A stretch of 64,000 bases of DNA from Microvelia longipes (GCA_018340805.1 JACMZG010001914.1:1273820-1337819); one strand, 5' to 3'. Shown: positions 36,022 through 46,690, counted from the stretch's first letter. Notes: a model not told the origin generated them from the letters alone. Numbers and translations are program-made.

Positions 36022-36927
36022 ATGTCGGAAAACGGAATTGTAAGTTCGGTTCCCAAACTCGACGGGGCAAACTTCGCAGCGTGGCGGTTCAGAATTACTT
36101 CTATCCTTGAAGCACACGGACTTGAAACACATTTAAAAAGTAGCACAGTAGACAGTGCAGATCCTACGGGATGGAAAAGGAAGGATTCAAAGGCGAAAGG
36201 GCTTTTAGTTTGTGCCATGGATGACCAACATGTTTCATTTGTGTTGTCTTGCTGCACATGCAAGGACGTGTTTGATGTTATGTTAAAAAAGTATGACATT
36301 GATATAACAAAAAGAAAAGTTGAGACCAGGAACGATTTAGCAAGACTAGAAATGCAGAAGCAGGAAACATGGCAACAATATATCGACCGTGGTGAAAAAA
36401 TGCTGGTCGAAGCCAGAACAGCCGGGTGTGATATTGATGATGCAGAGTTTATTGTCAGCCTCCTCCGTGGATTACCGGCGAAATACAATGATATAGCAAG
36501 CCAGTATGATAATAATTTGAGTGCTACTATTGGTGAAGTAAGAAGAAGCTTCACTCTATATGAAGAAAGAGCTGAAAAGGCTAATAAGAAAGAAGTATCA
36601 GCTTTTAAAACTTCAAACTCTAGAGATAATAACCAAGAGGTAAGACGTTGTTTCATCTGTTCTCGCCCAGGGCACTTTGCAAAAGACTGCTGGAGCAATA
36701 AGCAGAACAGAAATAAAAGTAAGCACTCTTATAATAAACGAAAGCGTCAAGACAAAGCTAATGTTGCCGATACAAACAAAAGTGAAGCTGCATGGGCAAT
36801 CTGTACTTATAAAATCGGTACTTATAATGACAAGAGAATCAATGGGTGCTTGATAGTGGAGCGTCCACTCATATGGTTTGTAATTCCAGTAGCTTACAAA
36901 ATTTTAAGTGTCTTTCTGGTACTGTAA
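36022..36927 (+). CDS. gag: Copia-1 gag (nucleocapsid) segment
   Basis: Starts at ATG 36022 (MSENGIV). The N-terminal half has the copia gag pattern (LDGANFAAWRFRI, then a helical UBN2-like region with LLRGLPAKYNDIA). A zinc knuckle CFICSRPGHFAKDC (CX2CX4HX4C) lies at 36649-36690, followed by a basic tail. The true gag-protease frame is lost at about 36838 in a short A run; after this point the open frame to 36927 is out-of-frame translation. The product would package the element RNA. Confidence 0.88.
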   Translation: MSENGIVSSVPKLDGANFAAWRFRITSILEAHGLETHLKSSTVDSADPTGWKRKDSKAKGLLVCAMDDQHVSFVLSCCTCKDVFDVMLKKYDIDITKRKVETRNDLARLEMQKQETWQQYIDRGEKMLVEARTAGCDIDDAEFIVSLLRGLPAKYNDIASQYDNNLSATIGEVRRSFTLYEERAEKANKKEVSAFKTSNSRDNNQEVRRCFICSRPGHFAKDCWSNKQNRNKSKHSYNKRKRQDKANVADTNKSEAAWAICTYKIGTYNDKRINGCLIVERPLIWFVIPVAYKILSVFLVL

Positions 36928-37523
36928 GGTTGGCCGATAACACAATAATAGAGTCTAAGGGTGTTGGAAGTTCAAAAATTAACAACTTCAATTTAAAAGA
37001 AGTGCTTGTAGTTCCTGATCTGAACTGTAATTTACTTTCTGTTGGTAAATTTGCGAAAGATGGTTGTGAAGTATTGTTTACTCACACCAAAGCATCCATA
37101 ACTTATAAGGGAAAATTGATGTTAATGGCATATAAAGATGAAAATGGGTTCTATACTGTTCCTCTTTGTGAGAATGCCCGTAAGATTAATCATAATCCTT
37201 CTATTATTCATAAAAGGATGGGACATATAAGTCATAATTACATGACTCAACTGTATAAAAATAACATGTTATTTGGTCTTAAGTTTGAACCAAAAGAAGA
37301 AACTGAACCTTGTGTTTCATGTGTGCGGTCTAAATATTCACGTAAACCATTTAAAACTGTCATTAAACAGCAATCTACTAGATCACTCGAATTGATCCAT
37401 TGTGATCTAATAGGACCTTTAGAAGATTCTTTAGGGCTGTCCAGGTATATATTAACAATAGTCTGTGATTATTCTAGAAAAATATTTGTTAATTTTTTAA
37501 ATTGTAAATCTGAAACAGCTTAG
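36846..37523 (+). CDS. pol: Copia-1 protease and integrase N-terminus segment
   Basis: Contains the aspartic protease site DSGASTHM at 36852-36875, then NCNLLSVGKFA, then the integrase zinc-binding region (H...HKRMGHISHNYM...CVSCVRSKYSRKPF) and the first catalytic aspartate in HCDLIGPL. It ends at a TAG at 37521, where a one-base frame break in a T pair interrupts integrase. It is one frame away from gag. Confidence 0.88.
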   Translation: MLDSGASTHMVCNSSSLQNFKCLSGTVRLADNTIIESKGVGSSKINNFNLKEVLVVPDLNCNLLSVGKFAKDGCEVLFTHTKASITYKGKLMLMAYKDENGFYTVPLCENARKINHNPSIIHKRMGHISHNYMTQLYKNNMLFGLKFEPKEETEPCVSCVRSKYSRKPFKTVIKQQSTRSLELIHCDLIGPLEDSLGLSRYILTIVCDYSRKIFVNFLNCKSETA

Positions 37524-38050
37524 AAAATTTTATTAAATGGGCTAATACTATTGGTAAGCCAGTTCATAGAGTACGATCTGACAACGGAAAGGAATTTGAT
37601 AATCAAATTTTGAAAGACTTATATGAGAAATGTGGCATAAAACAAGAGTTGACGGTTCCTTATTCGCCACAATCTAACGGGGTGGCTGAAAGAGCCAACA
37701 GATCAATTATTCAAGGAGCTAGAGCCCTTTTATTAGATTCAGGACTACCTGTTAAATTTTGGGCCGAAGCTGTAGGTACGGCATGTTATTTGAAGAATCG
37801 TTCCCCTACTAAAACAGATGATTTATTTACCCCAGAAGAAAAGTTTTCTGGACGGAAACCAACAGCATCGCACTTCCGAGTGTTTGGTTGTGAATGTGAG
37901 TGGTGGACTCCTAAGAATACTAGAGGCAAATTTGACTCCATTACTAAAACTGGAATATTTGTAGGTTATTCTCGCCTTAGGAAAGCCTACAGAATTTATG
38001 ATATTGTATCTAATACTATAATTGAGTCAAGAGATGTAACCCTTTTTTGA
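37524..38050 (+). CDS. pol: Copia-1 integrase core segment
   Basis: The second catalytic aspartate lies in SDNGKEFDNQ (about 37577-37606) and the glutamate in SPQSNGVAERANRS. VFGCECEWW and GIFVGYSRLRKAYRI form the copia-type C-terminal part. The open frame proper starts near 37530. It breaks at a run of six T at 38041-38048, after which the frame changes. Confidence 0.85.
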
Positions 38051-38072
38051 GGATAAACCTGGATGTAACCTT

Positions 38073-39959
38073 TTGCCCAAAAATAAAGGTAGTGAAATAA
38101 ACTGGTGGATTTATAAATTTCCTGAAGACAATGAAGAACCTATTGCAGACTCTGACAGTGAATTTACAGATAGTGGCAGTAACAGCCTACCTTCTATTGA
38201 AAACGAAAGCTCGGAGTCTGGTGAGTCAGAAAGTGACTCTAAATCACATAAATCCTCAAGTTCAAGAAAATCTGACAAGGGTGTGGAATCAAATTGTTCT
38301 TCTCAGAAGTCTTTATCAAGATTTCCTAGAGCAGCGAAAGAAAAGGTTGCCAGTTATAAAGAAACTCCTGTTAAGTCAGGAACTAACAAAATCTAGATAA
38401 CTTATGTGCCAGGTAATGATGTGAAATTAGTTACTTACGAGATACCAAGTTGCACTGATGATGCAATGAGATCACCTATGTGGAGAGATGCAATGAAAAG
38501 AGAGTTAGACTCCTTATCTAAGCACAAAGTATGGGATTTAGTAAATAAACCTGATGATGTTAAACCTATTAAGTGTAGGTGGGTTTATACATTAAAAAAT
38601 GACGGTCATGAAAGCAAATACAAGGCACGCTTAGTAGCTCTAGGATGTTCTCAGAAATTTGGTTGCGACTATTATGAATCATTCGCACCTGTATTAAAAA
38701 CTTTGAGCCTTTTATCAATACTGGCTGTAGCTGCTAGTAAAGGCTGGACTGTTCATCACCTGGACGTTGAGACTGCCTTTTTATATGGCAAATTAAATGA
38801 AAATATTTACATGTATCAACCACCTGGTTTTGAAAAAAACACACATCAAGTTTGCAAGTTAAATCAAGCTCTATATGGTCTAAAGCAGAGTGGTCGGGTC
38901 TGGTACAAGACTTTAGACTCTCATCTTACTGATAACAAGTTTACGAGATTAACATCAGATACTTGTATTTATATGTTAAATGAAGGTAAATCAACTTTAA
39001 TATTAGGAATACATGTAGATGATTTGGTAGTGATCAGTTCTGATCAAAATATATTTGATAAAGTAGTGAACACACTATCAAATAAATTTGTAATTAAAAT
39101 ACTTGACAGTAAAACTAGTTGTAAGATGCTTGGACTTGAAATAAGTCAGAGTAAAAATAGTTTTAGAGTGTCACAAGCATCTTATGCTGAGCAAATCCTC
39201 CAACGCTACAATATGAATGATTGTAAACCAGTCTCTACACCACTAGACATCAATCAAGATCTACACGAGTACAGTGATTCGCCATCGGTTGATGATAAAT
39301 TGTACAGGGAACTAATTGGCTCTCTAATGTACTTGATGGTGAGAACAAGACCTGATTTAAGCTACCCTTTAAGTCTACTTAGTGGCTTCTCTAAAGACCC
39401 GAGAATTATTCACTTAAACGCTCTAAAGAGACTCTTAAGATATATTAAAGGGACAACTCAAACAAGTCTTTATTACCGCGAAGGAGATAATAAGATTTGT
39501 GGATATGTGGATGCAAATTGGAGAGATGGAAAATCAAATCAACGCTCAACTAGTGGTTATCTCTTTACTTTTGGAGGCAATATAGTATTATGGAGATCGA
39601 AACTTCAAACTTCGGTGGCTTTATCTACTTGTGACTCTGAGGTTACAGCTATTGTTGAAGCCTTAAAACAGGGGATTTTTCTTAAAGAATTGTTTCAAGA
39701 AATGCTTGGACCATATACTCAAGAACAAATCAACATCTATTGTGACAATAAATCTGCAATACATCTTGGCAAGAATGGTGTTACCACGTCGAAATCTCAT
39801 CATATTGTACGACAAGTCTCATTCATCCACCAAGAATTGTGTAGCAAAAATTTTAATTTAGTTTACATTCCCACAGATAAACAGCTTAGTGATTTCCTAA
39901 CTAAAGCTGTAAGTAAAGTAAAAATTCAAAAATCGTTAAATGTTCTAAATTTAAAGTAA
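38073..39959 (+). CDS. pol: Copia-1 reverse transcriptase and RNase H segment
   Basis: A serine/glutamate-rich linker (38110-38330) leads to an in-frame TAG at 38394-38396, then RT: WRDAMKRELDSLSKHKVW, then CRWVYTLK, LDVETAFLYGKL, QALYGLKQS and the catalytic HVDDL near 39014 (most copia elements have YVDDL or YVDD). RNase H follows with YVDANWRDG, STSGYLFTFGG and the STCDSE and HIVRQVSFI segments. It ends at TAA 39957-39959. Apart from the single TAG, this 1.9-kb stretch is intact. Confidence 0.9.
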
Positions 39960-40100
39960 TATTTAGACATCAGTTTAAGAAGTGTTAATTCTTTTGTTGT
40001 TATTTTAAAAGGGAATATTTTTTATTTTAAAGTGGTAACTTAAAGTTTAATTTTTTTGAGATAATGATTTTTTTTATTCAGTATTTTACTATTTAAAATT

Positions 40101-40111
40101 ACGGGGGAATG
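40101..40111 (+). promoter_or_regulatory. Copia-1 polypurine tract
   Basis: ACGGGGGAATG directly before the 3' LTR. Confidence 0.8.
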
Positions 40112-41108
40112 TGTTGTATAATTTTAATTAGTAGTTTGTTAAACCAGCTACACAATTCTCACATATGTCAACAACTAAACCTGGATTGATACTCGAGTGA
40201 ACGCAGTCTTGTCAACTTCTTCTACCGGTACGTTGGTTAATTTTATTCGCGATTCAAAGAGATAGTTGTAAGGTTGGCAATACCAATGGCGGGAAAACGA
40301 AAGGGTGATGGAATTTTTTTTTATCATAGGATTTGCATGGGACCCGCTGAAAATTCTTCTTTTATTCCTTTATTGTTCGTTAATTTGTGATAAATGAGAT
40401 AAAAATTAATAGAACGACCATCGGTGCTAAAAAAAATGGCCAATATTTCATAGATAAATACTTCGATTATTCCAGGATTTTAAATATAGAATCAGGCTCT
40501 TATCACTACAGACTTGGATTTGTCCGATTTAACCAGAAATAATAAACCTAAACGGATGATTTAAACAAACATTTTACAAAAAGTGAATTTATTGAGTTAT
40601 TAATTATTTAGTGCGTAAATAAAATTGATTAATAAATTAAAACACCATTACAGTGAAAATCGGCTTCTTATCAGTTAATTTAAATACCTGTTACAACTAA
40701 TTTAAACAATTTAATGCAATTAAATGATAATTTTGTGTGTTTGTGCAAACTAAAATTATTTAAAAGTAACATTAGTTAACACTAACTAAAATAAAACACT
40801 ATATTATGATCTTCATCCTCTTATCACACTATTTAAATACTCGTGACAACCCATTAAAACGCTATTTTTCAATGAAATAGTGATTCCACTGAGTTCATAC
40901 GCCCTAAAATTAACTAAATTAAAGCACTTTGAAAAAAATTTAAAGAAATAATTGTCACAAAAAAGAAAAACCAAAAAATCCCCATAAGGACTTTAACAAC
41001 GATCACCCTTTCGTTATCAATCTCTTATCAGCGACGGTGGCGCTGCTACGGACTTTGAATCGCGAATATCCGGGAACATCGGCATTTTTAAGGTAAAATC
41101 TGCTAACA
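40112..41108 (+). repeat. Copia-1 3' LTR, split by an insertion
   Basis: LTR sequence at 40112-40246, then the foreign 819 bp, then LTR sequence to 41108. The joined LTR is 176 bp, like the 5' copy, allowing for a 2-bp duplication. Confidence 0.93.
40247..41065. mobile_element. 819-bp non-autonomous TIR element nested in the Copia-1 LTR
   Basis: Perfect 13-bp termini TCGCGATTCAAAG and its complement; a second matching pair AACGAAAGGGTGAT lies 40-50 bp inside each end. Comparison with the uninterrupted 5' LTR shows the exact site: AT is duplicated (40245-40246 and 41066-41067). No coding frame. The superfamily is not recognised; a 2-bp AT duplication with CG-rich ends is unlike Tc1/mariner (TA) or piggyBac (TTAA). 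Confidence 0.9.
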
Positions 41109-41113
41109 ACTTT

Positions 41114-41737
41114 ATTTGGAAAATGAAATTTTTTGTCATTTACGCGTATAGGCAACCCCATCCAGGAACACACTGTATAGCGTTCCACAAAAGTTTAAAA
41201 CCCTCAAATACGGATTTTGAACACTCTCCTGGGCAAACAAGGCTCCCCTCCCCACCATCAATTTGTTCAAAGATAATTTGCTGAATAAATGAGTATGACT
41301 ATAAAACAAATATTTCAAGAAATTTGTTGACAGCAGGTTAAACAAAGCAAGATAAACTTATCTCTATCGTGTCTAACAATAACTTGACACTATTTGATGT
41401 TTGATAACCTGATTAAATAAAGCAATATACATATTGAGTATGAGGCATCAAGTCAACAGTAATGTCCACCTACACGGCTCGTACTCTCCGTCAGGTTGCA
41501 ACGAGTCATTAATGCTCTCAGGGTATAACTATGAAATAACATATAAGGAAGATAGAGAAGTAGAACTATTACTATGCTATGTTGATAGTGAAATATTACA
41601 TAACTGAGCATCACAAACACACACTGGTCAGCACCGGATATATCTGCTCGATAACTTTTCGTAATAAATTTGTCGGCATAAAACTGTTCCTCCTTATCAA
41701 ACAACTAAACGATTAAACGTGTTAATGTATTCTCGAA

Positions 41738-41740
<3 letters not shown>
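41114..41740. other. No gene seen
   Basis: Flank of Copia-1; short open frames only. Confidence 0.45.
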
Positions 41741-41793
<53 letters not shown>

Positions 41794-41808
41794 ATATATA
41801 TAATATTA

Positions 41809-41846
<38 letters not shown>
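41741..41846. repeat. (AT)n microsatellite
   Basis: About 105 bp, with TTATA and TAATATTA interruptions. Confidence 0.95.
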
Positions 41847-41848
<2 letters not shown>

Positions 41849-41851
41849 TTG

Positions 41852-41905
41852 TCACCATAGAGGTATGGGGTTCGAATTTTCAGGTTGCGCTCTCAGTTTA
41901 TATAT
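41852..41905 (+). repeat. B-box-like repeat fragment
   Basis: TATGGGGTTCGAATTTTCAG then TTGCGCTCTCAGTTTATAT. The same arrangement occurs at about 597-645. It resembles the 3' half of a tRNA-derived SINE head. Confidence 0.45.
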
Positions 41906-41930
41906 AATTATTTTTAAAAGAAATGACTTT

Positions 41931-43935
41931 TCTTTTAAAAGCAGCAGTGTGAACGAGTTTTTGCTATATTTTGAAATATCAAACAATTCAGGTGTTCGTG
42001 GAGATTAATCATAACAAATTTTAGCAGTTGTCATAATTGCAGCAGTTTTACTTTCCTGCATAGATCCAGGAGTATACAAAAGAAATAAATGAATGAATGA
42101 AACGACAACGGTACGATATAATCAGGCACTTCACCCTATATACTCTTGCAAACACTACCTCTAAAGGTGATTCACTTTTATGGCTCGCCGCCAAGGAGAA
42201 GAAGCTGATGATTGCCTCTCAATGTAAATAGAGCCGTTAACTATTGCCAACCTAGAAACTTCACTTTAAAACGCCTATGACAATCTCCACCCAATACGGA
42301 CATGACTTGGCGGGACAGAAAAGTTGATTTCCCTACTTTTTTGGACCAAAGACTTGGCGGGGAGTATTTTTACCACATAAGGGTTTTGGTAAGATTTCAT
42401 TACTTTTTTTACGGCTCCTGTTTATGTAAAAACAGAAGTAAACATAATACGTGTAGTAAATAAAGCTGTAAAGAGTGTCAAGGTATTGTATATACCACTC
42501 TCAAGCTTTGTTTTCTGCGGCGCGTACAACATAGGACTTATAAATTTAGGATTTATTGATACAGGAATGTTAAAATGGCATTAAAAAAAATCATTTTATG
42601 GCATTAAGACAAAAATCCATTCATTAGTTAAGAGTGCAGATGGGTCAATTTTTAAAAAAGTGGCGTTCGCTAGCAGTTTCTAGCTTCGTATTTAGCATAG
42701 GAATGTCGAATTTGAGATTTTATCAGGTAGGAATACACAGAGGCATAAAACAAATTCAAAAAGACACCACATATTAACATGTGTTCAGTAGTTTAGGCTG
42801 CAGGTTAGTTTTTTGCTCCGCGTTAAGCGTAAGAATATCAAATTTGAGATTTTATGAAGTGGGAATGCACGCGAACATAAGACGAATCCAAAAAGTCCTC
42901 ACACATCAAAATCCGTTCACTAGTTTAGGCTGTAGGTGCATAAACATATAAAACTATCGTTCTCTAGCTTAGTTTTTCGCTCCGCATTTAGCCTAAGAAT
43001 GTCAAATTTGAGATTTTATGAAGTAGGAATGCACAAGAGCATAAGACGAATCTAAAAAGTCCTCACACATCAAAATCCGTTCAGTAGTTTAGGCTGTAGG
43101 TGCTTAAACATATAAAATTACAGTTTGCTAGCTTAGTTTTTTGCTCCGCGTTTAGCGTAAAAATGTCGAATTCGAGGTTTTATGAGGTAGAAATGCACAC
43201 AAGCATAAGACGAATCTAAAAAGTCCTCACACATCAAAATCCGTTTCTCTAGTTTAGGCTTTAGGTGCATAAATATATAAAACTATCGTTCTCTAGCTTA
43301 GTTTTTCGCTCCGCGTTTAGCGTAAGAATGTCGAATTTGAGATTTTATGAAGGAGGAATGCACAAGAGCATAAGACGAATTTAAAAAGTCCTCACACATC
43401 AAAATCCGTTCGGTAGTTTAGGCTGTAGGTGCGTAAACATAAAAAAAAATATCGTTTGCTAGCTTAGTTTTTCGCTTCGCGTTCAACGTAGGAATGTCGA
43501 ATTTAAGATTTTATGAGCTAGGAATGCACACGAGCAAGACAAATCCAAAAAGTCCTCATATGTCAAAACCCGTTCAGTAGTTTAGGCTGTAGGTGCGTCA
43601 ACAAAAAGTGCAGGAAAAATAAGAATAAGAAGAAGAATAAGAATAAGAAGTCGTCAAAAATGCCATTTTCAAACCTCTTTTTCTCCACTTCTGCTAGGCC
43701 GATTTGGATGATTTTTTTTTATTTTTGATCTACAAGGCATGCCCTTTAAGGATATTATAATTATTTATGTACCTATAGCCGTTTTCACGCTACAGACCCT
43801 CAAAAACCCTACTTTGTTGTACAGTAATATATACACTGGCAGCTTAAGTAAATTTTTGACTTTTTTTACTGACTAGGCGGGGTATTTTTGCTTTTCTTCT
43901 TGACTTGGCGGGGCGGAACGCTGCTGCGTTCCTAA
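41931..43935 (+). mobile_element. ~2-kb insertion with internal satellite and terminal hairpin
   Basis: The same 29-bp sequence stands at 41902-41930 and 43936-43964, exactly flanking this block. Near the right end is a hairpin (GGAACGC, loop TGCT, GCGTTCC at 43915-43932) followed by TAAA. GACTTGGCGGGG-type motifs occur near both ends (42304, 42351 and 43902). The centre is a 165-bp tandem array. No protein is encoded. A 3' hairpin with internal tandem repeats recalls Helitron/Helentron derivatives, but the long direct repeat does not fit their target-site behaviour, so the class is open. Confidence 0.5.
42600..43605. repeat. 165-bp satellite array, about six units
   Basis: Each unit has TCGCTCCGCGTTTAGCGTAA, ATGTCGAATTTGAGATTTTA, AAAAGTCCTCACACATCAAA and TAGTTTAGGCTGTAGGTGC. 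Spacing between units is 164-165 bp except the first, which is shorter and more divergent. Followed by a GAATAA-rich simple stretch at 43615-43650. Confidence 0.9.
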
Positions 43936-43964
43936 ATATAATTATTTTTAAAAGAAATGACTTT

Positions 43965-44889
43965 ATTTAACTTAAGACGATAATTTAACTTATTTTACTT
44001 AACTTGAGATTTTAACTTGTGTATCAACTTAACTGATGATATTTGGCTCAAAGATAATTATAACGTTTTATAAAGCAATGCAACTATTTTTATAAATAAT
44101 TGACAAAGAATTGAAAGAAACACTTTTGCCAATTTTATCAGTTATGGTCAGTGAAATAATATAATTACTCAATATTTTCACGTAACAACATTCTCATATC
44201 TCAAAGATTGAAACAATAACTTTATTGAGTATTTATTTCTAACTAACTCTAAAACGATACTTTAAAAATGCTATAAAAATACGGCTAAAAAGTACACTGA
44301 GATCAATGCAATCTATAGACATACGTAGACATTTTTGCGTGTATTGCTAATGGCGGTATACTTGACTTTTATTAAATTATTGTCTTTATTTAATACGGCA
44401 GACAAAACGATATCGTTATCACATACGTGACGTGAAACATGTTTAGGTACTTTACTAATTTTAATTACTTTAATGGGAAAATTAGTCATAAATATTGCTG
44501 TTTCTAAAATTGAGGAAATTTGCTGTTTAGAATAAAATACAGTTTTCAATTGTAAGAAAAAAACCTAACCAACTAATAAATAACTAATTATGTGGTGAGC
44601 CACATTAGTGTGATGAGCCTCTGTGGTCATTGTCCTATATCAAATAAGCGAATTATCTTCTATAATTCGACAAGAATAGAGAATTTTCCAAAATTTTCAA
44701 AGGAAATATGCATGTTTATTCCAAAGGATATTCAAAACTATAATCATGCCCTAAACTAGGAAATATAAACTAAACTAGGAAAACCTGTGATAGAAAAGCA
44801 TTAACTCAAGGCAAATAATGGTGGCAAAAAATTACTAACGAGTTGTAATACTGCTGCTTAAGTTAAAAAGCATAAACCTGAAACTTAAG
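43965..44889. other. No gene seen
   Basis: Non-coding AT-rich DNA. A 78-codon minus frame at 44313-44549 has no recognisable motif. Confidence 0.4.
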
Positions 44890-44975
44890 CAAGAAATAAA
44901 TTTTAAGCACGGAAGCAATCATTTTAAATAAAATTCGCCCGGTATGCGGACCTCCGCGGCAGAATATCAAAACAT
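44890..44975 (-). repeat. Fragment of the long-TIR family found at 52-54 kb
   Basis: TTAAGCACGGAAGC, then AAATAAAATTCGCCCGGTAT and GCGGA match the inner end of the right TIR at 53455-53510. Confidence 0.6.
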
Positions 44976-45504
44976 TATTGTGATTATGAAGACATATACA
45001 ACATATTTGTCTATAGGGCGTGCTGTACAGTTACCAAAACAACCAAATATATCTACGCCATTTAAATAACACAAGGGCTTTTTCGATATCCGCAGTCAGA
45101 TTTAAACAAAAATTATTTCTCCATCAGAAAATAACTTGTCTTAAAGAGGTTAAAAATAAACCAGACTCTTATTAAAAAGTTAATTAAAGGACTTAGATGA
45201 AGATGACTTATCAACATCAGGGAAATAATTGCACTCGACTCGAGAGGTTGCTTGCGGTATCTAAGGCAGGTGCTTAGTGCTTGGAGGCAGAAAACTAGAG
45301 GGCTGAGTGCGGTACTGAGCTAGAGTTGAGATGGAGTAATAGTGTCTTCCTTGAATTTGCTGCCCTCTAATTAGATTCAATCATAATTAACTTGAAAATT
45401 ATAATATTATGCTGAGTGATGTTGTTAGGAACGTTAGTTTTATACAAAACTCCCAATCCTGTTTTAATAAGAAACAAAAATTTACTGTATATACTCCACA
45501 GTAA
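44976..45504. other. No gene seen
   Basis: Non-coding. A moderately GC-rich patch at 45235-45345 is not recognised. Confidence 0.4.
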
Positions 45505-45800
45505 ATTTATACAGAAAGTATGGAAAGAAAAGAAAGCAGTAAATAAACAGAAAGTGTGAAAACAACAGGAAGCAGTAAATAAACAGACAGAAAGTATGGA
45601 AAGAACAGAAAGTAGCAAACAAACAGACAGAAAGTATAGAAAGAACAGAAAGTAGCAAACAAACAGAAAGTGTGGAAACAACAGCCAGGAACAAACAGGC
45701 AGAAAGTAGGAAGAGAACAGAAAGTATGAAAAGGACAGTAAGCAACAAACAAACAGAAATAAATAAAAGCAAAATATCAAACAGAATGCAAAAAAAGAAC
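45505..45800. repeat. Purine-rich minisatellite, 40-bp unit
   Basis: Unit CAGACAGAAAGTATGGAAAG then AACAGAAAGTAGCAAACAAA, with shortened variants at each end. Minus-strand open frames rich in Leu, Phe, Ser and Cys over this stretch come from the repeat. Confidence 0.85.
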
Positions 45801-46183
45801 TATTTGCTACCCAAGAGAAAACAACAAAAAGAATTGAAATCGATACATAAACCACCTAAAAAGGACTGCGAAATGAGCAATCGTGTTTTGAAGTTTAAAC
45901 TTTGACATTTGGCTTATGGTATCTATGAGGAACTAATTGATTTATACTTTCCCTCAAATATTTCGTTGGTATGAAGGAAATATATTGTGTTTTCTTGCAA
46001 TTTTAACTGAAACACCCATGTAAGGTGTTTTTAAAAGCTCCTCAGTGCTATTACTGTTATGACTAATTTGTCTATCTGTATATGTGTGTGTCTTGTATTT
46101 CATCATAGCTTCCAATATTTAGGTCCAGCCGGACTTTCCAGAAAATATTTGTATGACGTCATTAATGACGTCGGTTATTGCCA
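45801..46183. other. No gene seen
   Basis: Non-coding; contains TGACGTCA-type palindromes at 46154-46172. Confidence 0.4.
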
Positions 46184-46233
46184 TGAAGTTTTGGGTCTTC
46201 CGCTGGTGACCGCGTCATGTAGATGAAGAATCC

Positions 46234-46267
46234 GACGTTTCGCTTCCACTGTGGGAGGCATCTTCAG
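46234..46267 (-). ncRNA. Hammerhead-ribozyme-like motif (left arm, minus strand)
   Basis: Minus-strand counterpart with CTGAAGA at 46267-46261 and GAAAC at 46241-46237, then GTC. Stem II here is GCCTCC/GGAAGC, one mismatch. The same caveats apply as for the right arm. Confidence 0.5.
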
Positions 46268-46357
46268 GATGTAGGACATCATGGATAGAAACACAATGCA
46301 TAGACATTATGAATGATTTGTAGAGCATTGTGTTTCCATCCATGATGTCCTACATCG

Positions 46358-46391
46358 CTGAAGATGCCTCCCACAGTGGATGCGAAACGTC
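46358..46391 (+). ncRNA. Hammerhead-ribozyme-like motif (right arm)
   Basis: CTGAAGA at 46358-46364, stem II GCCTCC/GGATGC (one mismatch) with loop CACAGT, then GAAA at 46384-46387 and CGTC. ACGT could form a very short stem III between two copies, as in dimer-type hammerheads, with cleavage after UC. An extra U precedes stem II, and stem I pairing is weak, so activity is uncertain. Confidence 0.5.
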
Positions 46392-46496
46392 GGATTCTTT
46401 ATCTACATTGACGCGGTCACCACCGGAAGACCCAAATCTTCAAATATGATAGGGTTGTTTCGAATGTTGCACGCATGAAGTCCTATACATCAATAA

Positions 46497-46690
46497 TGTT
46501 AGGCGGCATCGAGTGAGATCAGTACCTGTGTGGGTCTTCGCTGAGAATAAAATTAATGTTTTTATCGCCTAAGGACGAACGAAGCAAAACCCAATACGTA
46601 CTGCAATATAAATTAAGTGATTTCCATATTCAGAGGACGAGCGTAGCGAATCCGATACGCTGAGAAAAAGCTCCGATGTATTACAATTTA
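46497..46690 (+). mobile_element. 5S-containing interspersed repeat, copy C (3' part)
   Basis: 5S-derived part at 46498-46547 (TTAGGCGGCATCGAG, then GATCAGTACCTG and CGCTGAGAAT), then the 3' module with GAGGACGAGCGTAGCGAATC and a TCCGATGTA end. The 5' modules are missing. Confidence 0.75.

Larger units (their letters stand above)
35767..41108 (+). mobile_element. Copia-1: Ty1/copia LTR retrotransposon with a nested insertion
   Basis: The element has 176-bp LTRs (TG...CA), a primer-binding site matching the internal tRNA-iMet fragment used by copia, one gag-pol reading region in the order gag, protease, integrase, RT, RNase H, a polypurine tract, and a 5-bp target duplication ACTTT (35762-35766 and 41109-41113). 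The 3' LTR is split by an 819-bp TIR element. Outside that insertion the LTRs differ at one position that I could find (AAGTTAAA against AAGGTAAA), so the insertion is young. The reading region has three one-base frame breaks and one TAG. Confidence 0.95.
46184..46442. mobile_element. Foldback with hammerhead-like cores in both arms
   Basis: Arms 46184-46299 and 46325-46442 are reverse complements with roughly ten differences. Outer end TGAAG..TTGGGTCTTCC, inner end AAACACAATGC. Each arm holds CTGAAGA, a short stem, then GAAACGTC, so a hammerhead-like motif is present on each strand. Such motifs are known in Penelope-like retroelements and retrozymes, and Penelope-like copies often carry inverted terminal segments. 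Confidence 0.7.

Noticed and set aside
35982..36698. 238-codon minus-strand frame
   Set aside because: Antisense shadow of Copia-1 gag, whose plus frame has a clear zinc knuckle.
45367..45855. 162-codon minus-strand frame rich in Leu, Phe, Ser and Cys, resembling a membrane protein
   Set aside because: It is translated from the purine-rich 40-bp minisatellite; overlapping frames in other phases look alike.
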